Below are positions 10,992 to 18,987 of a stretch of 64,000 nt of DNA, piece by piece. The notes under the pieces are model-generated. The model had not been told where the DNA came from. It saw only the letters and a program-made list of their open reading frames with translations, and made no database searches. Numbering within the stretch: the first letter of the stretch is position 1; every line of letters begins with the position of its first letter. The position numbers and the translations under genes are program-made. Source of the DNA: Phycisphaeraceae bacterium. Lineage in GTDB: Bacteria > Planctomycetota > Phycisphaerae > Phycisphaerales > UBA1924. The stretch covers positions 1 through 64,000 of the forward strand of contig JAHBXG010000013.1 in the NCBI GenBank assembly GCA_019636565.1, read 5' to 3'.

Positions 10992-12283
10992 GCAGGAACA
11001 CTATCCAACTCGGGGTCGCGGGAAGGGGCGGGCATTTCGGGCGTCGGAGGCTTGGATTCGATGAAGCCCGAAGGGATTTCTGCACTTGGAACGAGGCTCC
11101 TTTCGTGTATCTGCTCGTGCAATTGCCAGAAATGATAAAAGGACCGCTCGATTGAAAACTGCGAGGCGTGCCGGTGCGCCTCGTTTCCCATCTCGCTCCG
11201 CCTCGCGGCATCGCGCAGCAGCCGGGCGATGCATTCCGCCCACGCCGCCGGTTCACGGGCGGAAATGATGTATCCGGTCTTGTCGTGGATGACGACTTCC
11301 TTGGGTCCTCCGACATTGGTCACCAAGGTGGGCAGGCCACTGGCCTGGCTTTCAAGCACCACCTGCCCCAGTGTGTCGGTGACGGAGGGAAATACGAACA
11401 CATCGCTGGAAGCGTACAGGCGAGAGAGTTCTTCGCCGTGTCGGAACCCAAGAAAATGCGCGTTCGAGCCGGCGAGCGTGGACTCCATCGACGCCCGGTA
11501 CGGACCATCACCAATCACCACGAGGCTCGCATCGAGCCCTGGCGCGAGCGCTCGCACTCGTTTCCAGATCTCGGTCAGCAATGGCAAGTTCTTTTCGACG
11601 CTCACGCGCCCGACGTACAGGACCTTCAGTGACGACGCTCGGATGCCGCATTCTGCCCAGCATCGCTCATCCCGGTATCGCGGGTGGAAGCGTGCGGTGT
11701 TAAAGCCGGGACGCAGCGCAACACGCCGGGAGGCATGAATTCCCAGCCGCGCAAGCGATTCGCTGTACTCATGACTCCGCGAAAAGACCATGCGAAACGG
11801 CCGATAGAACTGCCGCATCGCGCCGCCCGCCAGGTGCGTCAGCGCTTCGTCGTCAAACAGGTGCTCGACGTAGGAGGGCAAGTCGGTGTGATAGACGCCG
11901 GCGAGCGGGATTCCAAGCCGCCGGGCGATAAGGCGCCCCGCAAAGCCGACCGGCCCGGGTGTGCTGACATGTATCACGTCGGGATGAATCGCTTGAACTT
12001 GCTGCAAGAGCCTCCGCACCGGCGGCAGCACAATCTGAAGATCCGGATACCCCGGAAGCCGGATCGCAGCCCGGGGCAGGGTGTTGTGCAGCGTTGGGAT
12101 CGGGCGCACCGCAAAGCGGGTGCTGGTCAGAATGTGCAGAGGCAAATCGCGCTCGAGCGCGTGGTCGGCAATGTCGTTGAGGAACCGCGAGACCCCGTTC
12201 ACGTCGCCCAGCGTGTCGGTGAAGAGGGCGACGCGCACAGGTCGTGCGCGGCTGCTTTGGGGGTGCCCTTCCCTCGAATTCAT
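10988..12283 (-). CDS. Glycosyltransferase family 4
   Basis: A 431-residue GT-B glycosyltransferase. The N-terminal acceptor half begins VALFTDTLGDVNGVSRFL and includes HVSTPGPVGFAGRL and YHTDLPSYV; the C-terminal donor half has YVGRVSVEKNLPLL, VIGDGPYR, the E-x7-E region SVTDTLGQVVLESQASGLP, and NVGGPKEVV. The DTLG...S pattern recalls alpha-mannosyl or glucosyl transferases that make glycolipids. The ATG at 12283 lies 36 bases from the divergent coaD start, so promoters must overlap; a slightly longer N-terminus cannot be excluded. It is followed by the coiled-coil gene with a 4-base overlap. Confidence 0.9.
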   Translation of the reverse strand: MNSREGHPQSSRARPVRVALFTDTLGDVNGVSRFLNDIADHALERDLPLHILTSTRFAVRPIPTLHNTLPRAAIRLPGYPDLQIVLPPVRRLLQQVQAIHPDVIHVSTPGPVGFAGRLIARRLGIPLAGVYHTDLPSYVEHLFDDEALTHLAGGAMRQFYRPFRMVFSRSHEYSESLARLGIHASRRVALRPGFNTARFHPRYRDERCWAECGIRASSLKVLYVGRVSVEKNLPLLTEIWKRVRALAPGLDASLVVIGDGPYRASMESTLAGSNAHFLGFRHGEELSRLYASSDVFVFPSVTDTLGQVVLESQASGLPTLVTNVGGPKEVVIHDKTGYIISAREPAAWAECIARLLRDAARRSEMGNEAHRHASQFSIERSFYHFWQLHEQIHERSLVPSAEIPSGFIESKPPTPEMPAPSRDPELDSVPA

Positions 12284-12319
12284 GCAACAAGATATCGCGC
12301 CGGTTCCTACCCTTCCCGC

Positions 12320-12889
12320 ATGGCACTTCGCAAGCATCTTGCGATCTATCCCGGCAGTTTTGATCCGATTACCTTCGGGCACATCGATGTCATCCAGCGG
12401 GGTCGGAGGCTATTCGACGAGCTCATCGTCGCGGTCGGTCGAAACCCCGCGAAAGACCAGTTGTTTTCAGCCGCAGAACGGCTGGAAATGACACGGGTGC
12501 TGGTGGAAGAACTGGTGAAAAAAGAGCCCGAGGGTGCCGTCGTGAGCGTGCAGGGCTTCGATGGCCTCACGGTCGATTTCGCCCGGCGGGCGGGTGCCGC
12601 GGCACTCCTTCGAGGAGTGCGCAACCTTTCCGATCTCCAGTACGAAGTACAACAAGCCATCACCAACCGCGAGGTCGCCGGTCTGGAAACGGCATTCGTG
12701 GTGGCGGGTCAGACCTTTGCATACACCAGCAGTTCGCTCATCAAGCAGATCGCGGCCATGGGCGAGGATTTGTCGGGCCTGTCGGCGATGGTTCCGCCAT
12801 TGGTCATCGAGAAACTGCGCGAGAAAAAAGCCCAGCGCCACCCTGCGCTCGAGGATCTTCGGTCCAGCGGTCACGCGCGAGAGGTATAG
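12320..12889 (+). CDS. coaD: Phosphopantetheine adenylyltransferase
   Basis: CoaD transfers AMP from ATP to 4'-phosphopantetheine, the fourth step of coenzyme A synthesis. The nucleotidyltransferase signature G-S-F-D-P-I-T-F-G-H (residues 12-21), RGVRNLSDLQYE and the C-terminal YTSSSLIKQIA are all present. It has 189 residues against the usual ~160, the extra part being a charged C-terminal tail. The ATG at 12320 matches the family N-terminus. The next gene starts 3 bases after the stop. Confidence 0.97.
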   Translation: MALRKHLAIYPGSFDPITFGHIDVIQRGRRLFDELIVAVGRNPAKDQLFSAAERLEMTRVLVEELVKKEPEGAVVSVQGFDGLTVDFARRAGAAALLRGVRNLSDLQYEVQQAITNREVAGLETAFVVAGQTFAYTSSSLIKQIAAMGEDLSGLSAMVPPLVIEKLREKKAQRHPALEDLRSSGHAREV

Positions 12890-12892
12890 ACA

Positions 12893-13579
12893 ATGGAATG
12901 GCGCGTCATCAGCATCGGTACGTTGCCCGCCCACCCGCTCTGGGGCGAAAAGGGACAGGTGCGCACCGGGCACGCCACAACCACGCTCGTCGTTGCCGGC
13001 AACAAACGGATTCTGATCGATCCCGGACTGCCCGAGCAGATCCTGAGCGCCCGCCTTGCCGAGCGGGCCAATCTCGCGGCATCGCAGATTACCGATGTCT
13101 TCCTGACCAGTTTCAAGAGCGATTGCCGGCGCGGAATCGGTGCATTCGCGAACGCGGAATGGTGGATTTCCGAAGCCGAGCGCGAGGGTGTGGGCGTGCC
13201 GATCGCGCAGCGCCTGAAGGAACTCAACCCCGACGACGAGGAAGATCAGGTTCTGAAGGAAGTGCTTTCGCGCGATGTCGCGGTGCTGCAGCGGTGCCGC
13301 GCCGCTCCCGATCGGCTGGCGGATCGCGTCGCACTCTTTCCGTTGCCGGGCGTGACGCCGGGACTCTGCGGCATTTTGCTCGAAGACGCCCGTTTTACTC
13401 TGCTGGTGACCGGTGATGCGATTCCGACGGTCGAGCACCTCGAGCGAGGCCAAGTGCTGGCGGGCGCAGTGGACGGCGCCAAAGCGCGCGAGAGTTTCGC
13501 GGAGGCGATCGAAGTTGCAGACATGTTCATCCTCGGACGCGACAACCTGGTTGTGAACCCGACCAAAAAGCCGTTCTAG
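12893..13579 (+). CDS. Metallo-beta-lactamase-fold protein with degraded metal site
   Basis: 228 residues. The layout is that of the MBL fold (TTTLVVAGNKRILIDPGLPEQ, then a strand leading to the metal loop, later FPLPGVTPGLCGI and FTLLVTGDAI), but the expected HxHxDH loop reads T-S-F-K-S-D-C at residues 72-78, so the His ligands are missing and only the Asp remains. It is therefore unlikely to be an ordinary zinc hydrolase. It starts 3 bases after coaD and must be co-transcribed. It might bind a ligand without catalysis. The fold call is confident; the function is unknown. Confidence 0.8.
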   Translation: MEWRVISIGTLPAHPLWGEKGQVRTGHATTTLVVAGNKRILIDPGLPEQILSARLAERANLAASQITDVFLTSFKSDCRRGIGAFANAEWWISEAEREGVGVPIAQRLKELNPDDEEDQVLKEVLSRDVAVLQRCRAAPDRLADRVALFPLPGVTPGLCGILLEDARFTLLVTGDAIPTVEHLERGQVLAGAVDGAKARESFAEAIEVADMFILGRDNLVVNPTKKPF

Positions 13580-13630
13580 CGGGCGGTAGGCGGATCCCGC
13601 CCTTTGTTCGAGGCCGTCCTCGTCCGCCTC

Positions 13631-14716
13631 TCAGTGCGTTCCGAACTCCGCCACATCGCGAGTCAATTGATCGATCAAATCCCGATCCGGTGGCTGCATG
13701 GCTTCCGCGAGTTCGAGCGCCTTGCGGGCGGATCTCAACGCCCTAGCCTTGTCGCCGTTGATCGCTTGTGCCCGTGCAAGCAACGCGAGCGACCGGGGTT
13801 TGTCGTTGTGGTCGATCTTGGCCGCGTGCTGCGCCGAAGCGAGCAACAGCGCTCGCAAGCGGGGTTCCTTTTCAACATTGAAGGCGGAATCAGCCGCGAG
13901 CAGATCACTCGCGAACCGCATCAGGTCATCGCGCAGCGCTTCTGCAAACTCCAGCGAGGGCGGATCGTCAAAGCCGGTCGTCAGCCGCTCACCCGCCTTG
14001 ATCATCCGCCCGATGTCCTTCGCCCGCTGCGCCCGGATGGTCTCGATGCGGAGCCACGCTAGATCTTCCTGAGATTCGATCTCTTTGCGAGTCGTCTCCA
14101 GATTCCACGTCCCCGCGAGGATCGATTCGAGAATCGGCGTCGTGCCGCCGGGCGCGCCATACCACGCGAGTCGGCCCTGCGTGTCGATCACGAAGACAGT
14201 AGTCGGCTGCAGCTCGCCCGCCGCGGCAAGGTACGCCGTCCTCGAACGCACACTGTTGTCCCACGCCAGCGGAAAACGAATTGTGTCCGAGATCGTCTCG
14301 ACTTTCCGTCGCCACGACTCAAGATTCATATTCCGTTCTTCTCCCGCCACCGCCAGCACCCGCACCGGACGCTCGGCGAAGTGCTCGGCGAGTTTGGAGA
14401 TCGATTCGAAGAGCGCATCGGTGCGTCCGGTGGAGGACGGCACGAACACCACCACATAGGCGGTTCCCGCCTGAAACGGCTTGACCGGTCCGCGCCTTGT
14501 CCATTCCGCAACGTCCAGTGCCGGCGCTGCGTCACCGATGCGGAGCAGTCGCTCGGGCTGCGTCTCGCGAACATAAAGACGCGGGCGCTGGGTGTATTCC
14601 GGGCCCGCATCTGAAACGCACACTCCCGCTCGCGGGTGCGAGGCCGACGTCGTCGGATCATCAAATGAACCCGACAGCCCAAGCAGCACCAGCAGTGGAA
14701 TCGGGTTCATTGTCAC
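13631..14716 (-). CDS. Thioredoxin-fold (TlpA-like) protein lacking the CxxC cysteines
   Basis: 361 residues from the GTG at 14716 (ATG at 14710 is equally possible; the GGAA upstream fits the GTG better). A signal peptide or N-terminal hydrophobic segment is followed by a redoxin domain (residues ~58-200) and a helical C-terminal part with TPR-like repeats. It is a clear paralogue of the next gene upstream: both share the block around TxFVID/TAFIVD, G-R-L-A-W-Y-G and ILAGTWNLETTRKE. Where the paralogue has W-C-G-P-C, this one reads S-T-G-R-T (about residues 95-99), so it cannot act as a disulfide reductase. It is probably structural or regulatory. Confidence 0.8.
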   Translation of the reverse strand: MTMNPIPLLVLLGLSGSFDDPTTSASHPRAGVCVSDAGPEYTQRPRLYVRETQPERLLRIGDAAPALDVAEWTRRGPVKPFQAGTAYVVVFVPSSTGRTDALFESISKLAEHFAERPVRVLAVAGEERNMNLESWRRKVETISDTIRFPLAWDNSVRSRTAYLAAAGELQPTTVFVIDTQGRLAWYGAPGGTTPILESILAGTWNLETTRKEIESQEDLAWLRIETIRAQRAKDIGRMIKAGERLTTGFDDPPSLEFAEALRDDLMRFASDLLAADSAFNVEKEPRLRALLLASAQHAAKIDHNDKPRSLALLARAQAINGDKARALRSARKALELAEAMQPPDRDLIDQLTRDVAEFGTH

Positions 14717-14766
14717 TGCATTTCCGCGAGGCTCTCGTGCGGTTGCACAAAGCGGCCCGGCCCAAC

Positions 14767-14794
14767 GAAAAAGCCCCGGAGCAGGCTCCGGGGC
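14767..14794 (-). terminator. Terminator after the TlpA-like gene
   Basis: On the minus strand AGCCCCGGAG-CCTG-CTCCGGGGCT is followed by TTTTTCG. It sits 25 bases beyond the stop of the 14819-15817 gene and separates it from its cysteine-less paralogue. Confidence 0.9.
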
Positions 14795-14818
14795 TCGGTT
14801 GGTGATCAGGTCCAGTTC

Positions 14819-15817
14819 TTACTTCTGCATCTTTACAAGAGCCTCTTCGAGTTCCTTGCGAACTTCGTCTTCCTTGGCAAGGCTGATCGCCTTCTTCTCG
14901 GTCGCGATCGCGTTCTCTTTGTCGCCCGTGGCGAAGTAGGCCCATGCCAGCGTATCGAGCAGGCCGGCCTCGGAGTTGTTGGTCGCGTCGTTGGCGCGCT
15001 TCGCGGCATCCAGCGCCAGTTCGGCCAGTTTCTTGTTCGAGTTGAAGTCGATCCCACGCGCCGGATCGACGATCGTCCACGCCACAAAGTTCATCGTCTC
15101 GGCATCGCCGCCTTTGGCCTCGACCAGCTTGCGAGCGTTTTCAAGCATCGCGCCGGCATCTTTCTTCTTGGCGGCCATCGAGAAACGCATCGAGCCGATG
15201 TTCGCCTGCTGCATGGGCTCAAACTCGCTCCGCGCCGCCGCAACGTCCCACGTGCCCGCCACGATCTTCGCGAGCGGCTCGTCCATCTTGAATGGGCTTC
15301 CGATCCACGCGATCGTTCCGGTCTGGTCGACGATGAAGGCCGTGGGAATGCCCGGCTGCGCCGCCGCGACCATGTACGCGTTGCTGGTCTGTCGGTCCTG
15401 ATCCCACGCGACGGTGTAGCCCATCGTGTCGCCTTTCTCGGCAGACATCTTCTCGACGCCCGCGAGCGTGTTGCGTGGATCGACGCTGGTGACGCCGATG
15501 ATCGTGACGCCCTTGTCCTTGTATTCCTTCTGCAGTTCGGAGAGGTGGGGCATGCTCGCCTTGCACGGGCCGCACCACGTCGCCCAGAACTCAACCACCG
15601 TTACCTGTCCCGGTATGAACGAGGTGACGGGAGAACCCTTTACCCACTTGTTGATCGCCAGGGCCGGAGCCTTATCGCCGACAGTCAGCGAACCGACCTC
15701 GATTTCGGGCGAAGTCTTCGTTGCTGAAATCCCCGCCGGCTTGGGAGAATCTTCCCCGGCTAGGGCGGGAACGGCAAGGCCGACGATGGCGAGCAGAGCA
15801 AACGGCGCGAGTTTCAT
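14819..15817 (-). CDS. Secreted TlpA-family thioredoxin-like protein with C-terminal helical domain
   Basis: 332 residues. Signal peptide 1-20 (cut after LAVPALA), then a redoxin domain with the active site W-C-G-P-C (Cys82, Cys85) in FWATWCGPCKASMPHL and the cis-proline region PTAFIVD. After residue ~190 a helical extension with TPR-like spacing follows. It should work as a periplasmic thiol-disulfide reductase, for example in cytochrome maturation or protein repair; the partner is unknown. The ATG at 15817 has GGAG seven bases upstream. The divergent neighbour is a serine hydrolase. Confidence 0.9.
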   Translation of the reverse strand: MKLAPFALLAIVGLAVPALAGEDSPKPAGISATKTSPEIEVGSLTVGDKAPALAINKWVKGSPVTSFIPGQVTVVEFWATWCGPCKASMPHLSELQKEYKDKGVTIIGVTSVDPRNTLAGVEKMSAEKGDTMGYTVAWDQDRQTSNAYMVAAAQPGIPTAFIVDQTGTIAWIGSPFKMDEPLAKIVAGTWDVAAARSEFEPMQQANIGSMRFSMAAKKKDAGAMLENARKLVEAKGGDAETMNFVAWTIVDPARGIDFNSNKKLAELALDAAKRANDATNNSEAGLLDTLAWAYFATGDKENAIATEKKAISLAKEDEVRKELEEALVKMQK

Positions 15818-15975
15818 GTGGTTCTCCGTGGAGGGCATCTGATTCTAAGAGCCAAACTATTCTATTGCGGAAGGGTCGATGCGTTGCACCGGCCCTTCCT
15901 GTGCAAGTTCTGTGCGGGTAAGGGGTGATTTGCCAGGCCGGTGAAACCCCGGGACTCGATTCCAAGGGAGACTGC

Positions 15976-18126
15976 ATGCAAAGCCGCTTTTTCAACTTGT
16001 GGATGTTGGCCTTGGTGCTTTCGGGGACGGGCAACTGGACCGTTTCTCCTCTCATGGCGGCCGAAATCGCGGCTCCATCCGATCTGTCCGGCCGATGGGA
16101 AGGCGCGATCCAGATACCCGGAAGCCCGCTTGAGGTGAAACTCAACTTCACCGGCAACGATGCCGGCTCGATCAGCATCCCGGCGCAAGGGGCCAAAGAC
16201 CTGGTTCTCGAAAAGATCCTGGTTGAGGGCGCGAAGGCCACCTTCGCCATCCGCGGCGTGCCGGGGAATCCGGTTTTCGCGGGATCATTCAGCGACGACG
16301 GCGAAGTGATCTCCGGCAACTTCACGCAAGGCGGAGGCACGATCCCGTTCGAACTGAAGCGGGCTCCCGAAGCCAAGGCCGCCAGCGCAGGATCGCTTGA
16401 GGGTTTCGACGAGTTCGTTGAGAAGGCGCGCGAGGCCAGACAGGTCCCGGGTGTGGCCGTCGCGATCATCAAGGGCGACGAGGTGGTGTACGCCAAGGGC
16501 TTCGGCATGCGCGACGTGGACAAGAAACTGCCCGTGACCGAGAACACGCTCTTTCCAATCGGTTCCGCGACCAAGGCCTTTACCACGTTCGTGATGGGCC
16601 AACTGGCGGACGATGGCAAACTCGACTTCGACAAGCCTGTTATCAACTACCTGCCCGAGTTCCGGCTCTTCGATACCGTCGCGACCGAGCGCCTCACGCC
16701 CCGCGATCTGGTGACACACCGCTCGGGCCTGCCGCGCCACGATCTGATGTGGTACGGCAACACGCCCCGCACGCGTGAAGACATGGTGCGGCGACTCGCT
16801 TTCCTGCCCAACAACAAGGACCTGCGCGGCGCGTGGCAATACAACAACCTGATGTTCCTGACCGCCGGATACATGGAAGAGCGACTGACCGGGAAATCGT
16901 GGGAAGAAAACATCCGCGAGCGAATCCTGATTCCGCTCGATATGAAGCGGACCACCCTCAACAACACCGACTCGCAGAAGGATTCCGACTTCGCGCTCGG
17001 CTATCGACAGGATGAGGACACCGACGCCGTGGAACGCATGGAGTTTCGCGATATCACCACGATGGGTCCCGCGGGCTCGATCAATTCGTCGGTCACCGAC
17101 ATGGCCAACTGGGTAAAACTGAATATGGGTTCGGGTGCCGTTGGCGGCAAGCGGCTCATCAAGGAATCGACTCTCAAGGAACTGCACACGCCGCAGATGG
17201 CGATGGGAGATGGTTCACCCGAGACTCCGGAGATCATTCCGGTCGGCTACGCCATGGGCTGGTTTGTGGATGCGTACCGCGGCAACCGTCGGCTGCATCA
17301 CGGTGGAAATATCGATGGGTTCTCGGCGATGGTCGCGTTTCTTCCACAGGAGGATGTCGGCGTCGTCGTTCTTACGAACCTGAACGGCACGGGATTACCC
17401 GAGATCGTGGCGCGACACGCGTTTGATCGCATGACGGGCGCGACGCCCAAGGACTGGAACGCCATCGCCCTTACCAAACTTGCCGCGGCACGCGAACAGG
17501 CCAAGCAGGCCAAGTCCAAACTCGCCGACACCCGCAAGCAGGGAACGCATCCCTCCCATCCGCTGGCGGATTACGCCGGTCAGTATGAGCACCCCGGCTA
17601 CGGGGTGATCGCGATCGCCATGGACAAGAATTCGGGCGATCCTGGTCTTCAGTTCACGTACAACGGGATCGTCACACCGCTGGAGCACTGGCACTACGAC
17701 GTTTTCAGCGGTAAGAAGAACGAAGAAGATCGAACATTTGAATCGTTCAAGATCATCTTCGAAACGGGCTTGGACGGAGAGATCGTGGCGCTCCGGGCGC
17801 CGATGGAATCGACCGAAGAGGCCTTTGTGTTCAAGCGCCTCGGCGATGAGCAACTGCGCAGCGCGGAATACCTCGCCAAAGTAGTGGGTGAGTTCCGCAT
17901 CGAATCGCAGCCGGTGACGTTCGCGCTCGCCGGTTCGACGCTGACCGCGACGTTGCCGGGTCAGCCCGTGTACGAGCTTGAACCAACTCGGAACAACACT
18001 TTCAGGATCACCGCGTTGCCGGGCTTTACCATCCAGTTTGTGCCGGACGAAGCCGGCGCGTTCAACGAGGCGAAATTCGTGCAGCCCAACGGCGTGTTTG
18101 TCGCGAAGCGGGTGGAATCAAAATAG
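15976..18126 (+). CDS. Secreted serine hydrolase, beta-lactamase class C / PBP4-like
   Basis: 716 residues. Signal peptide 1-29, an N-terminal beta-rich domain (~35-135), a class C beta-lactamase/D-alanyl-D-alanine carboxypeptidase-like domain with the nucleophile motif S-A-T-K (Ser197-Lys200), Y-N-N in WQYNNLMF as the Tyr motif, and HHGGNIDGF as the third motif, then a C-terminal DUF3471-like domain (from about LADYAGQYEH) and a final lipocalin-like stretch. Such enzymes are usually esterases or peptidases, not antibiotic-resistance genes. The ATG at 15976 follows AAGGGAG. It stands alone. Confidence 0.92.
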   Translation: MQSRFFNLWMLALVLSGTGNWTVSPLMAAEIAAPSDLSGRWEGAIQIPGSPLEVKLNFTGNDAGSISIPAQGAKDLVLEKILVEGAKATFAIRGVPGNPVFAGSFSDDGEVISGNFTQGGGTIPFELKRAPEAKAASAGSLEGFDEFVEKAREARQVPGVAVAIIKGDEVVYAKGFGMRDVDKKLPVTENTLFPIGSATKAFTTFVMGQLADDGKLDFDKPVINYLPEFRLFDTVATERLTPRDLVTHRSGLPRHDLMWYGNTPRTREDMVRRLAFLPNNKDLRGAWQYNNLMFLTAGYMEERLTGKSWEENIRERILIPLDMKRTTLNNTDSQKDSDFALGYRQDEDTDAVERMEFRDITTMGPAGSINSSVTDMANWVKLNMGSGAVGGKRLIKESTLKELHTPQMAMGDGSPETPEIIPVGYAMGWFVDAYRGNRRLHHGGNIDGFSAMVAFLPQEDVGVVVLTNLNGTGLPEIVARHAFDRMTGATPKDWNAIALTKLAAAREQAKQAKSKLADTRKQGTHPSHPLADYAGQYEHPGYGVIAIAMDKNSGDPGLQFTYNGIVTPLEHWHYDVFSGKKNEEDRTFESFKIIFETGLDGEIVALRAPMESTEEAFVFKRLGDEQLRSAEYLAKVVGEFRIESQPVTFALAGSTLTATLPGQPVYELEPTRNNTFRITALPGFTIQFVPDEAGAFNEAKFVQPNGVFVAKRVESK

Positions 18127-18237
18127 TCGCTGACTGATTCCCTCATCGTCGAAAGACCGTTCGCTTCGCGAAATCGATCGGTTGCGGAGTTTATGTTTCT
18201 GTGGATACCTTGACCATCCGCAGACGAACCGGGATCC

Positions 18238-18987
18238 GTGAATGCGGTTTGGCTTCTTCTCGCGATTTGCGCCATGGTCCTGGCGGCATTCGGTTTCGCC
18301 GTGCTTCCGGTTTGCTTTATCTGGATGACTGCGCTGGTCCGCGTTGCGCGCGTGGTTGGTGAACGGACCGTCGAAGACGTCTGCCCGTGCGGTTATTCTC
18401 TTGAGGGTCTGGCGATTCACGCAAAGTGCCCGGAGTGCGGGCGAAATCGAACGGAGCCGATCACACGCATTCGTTACGAGCTTGCGTGGAAAGAGAACGG
18501 CGTGCTGGATCTGGCGATCGCGCTCCTGCCGTTGGCGCTGACAGAAGTCTGTGCAGTAGAAGGGCTCTCACGCGGCTATCAGCGCATGGGGGTTGAAGCC
18601 CATTTGGCGATTCGTTATGCAGCAGAAGATCCGTTACCCGGCGCGGCTCTGGGTTTGACAGGCGTTGCACTGCTCGGAGCGCTGGCGACGATCATTCGGT
18701 GGATGCACCCTTGGAAACGCTCGTTGCTGTTGCTGGCCGTTGTCGTGACATGGTGCCTGGCGCTCGTTATCGCCTACTCGTTCGATGCCCACAGGCGTGG
18801 GCTCGACATTACCTGGGGACTGGAACCGATCTTGCAGGGTCTTCTCGTGATCTGCATTGGGACCATTTTGTGCGTTGCCGCGGCGACGTACTACCGCGGA
18901 GATCAAGGGCCCTTGCCAATCCCCGCTGCGGCGGACCCTCCGGAGGCCGGTAAACTTCGAACATGCGAGTCTTTGGAATCATCGTAA
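18238..18987 (+). CDS. Membrane protein with CPCGYSL...CPECG zinc ribbon
   Basis: 249 residues from a GTG start. An N-terminal transmembrane helix is followed by a zinc-ribbon-like segment CPCGYSLEGLAIHAKCPECG (residues ~48-67) and then three or four more hydrophobic helices. The same CGY...CPECG signature closes the membrane protein at 48544-49068. Such small ribbon/membrane proteins recur in Phycisphaerae, but their role is unknown. The 3' end overlaps the start of the prolyl oligopeptidase gene by 25 bases. Confidence 0.78.
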   Translation: MNAVWLLLAICAMVLAAFGFAVLPVCFIWMTALVRVARVVGERTVEDVCPCGYSLEGLAIHAKCPECGRNRTEPITRIRYELAWKENGVLDLAIALLPLALTEVCAVEGLSRGYQRMGVEAHLAIRYAAEDPLPGAALGLTGVALLGALATIIRWMHPWKRSLLLLAVVVTWCLALVIAYSFDAHRRGLDITWGLEPILQGLLVICIGTILCVAAATYYRGDQGPLPIPAAADPPEAGKLRTCESLESS

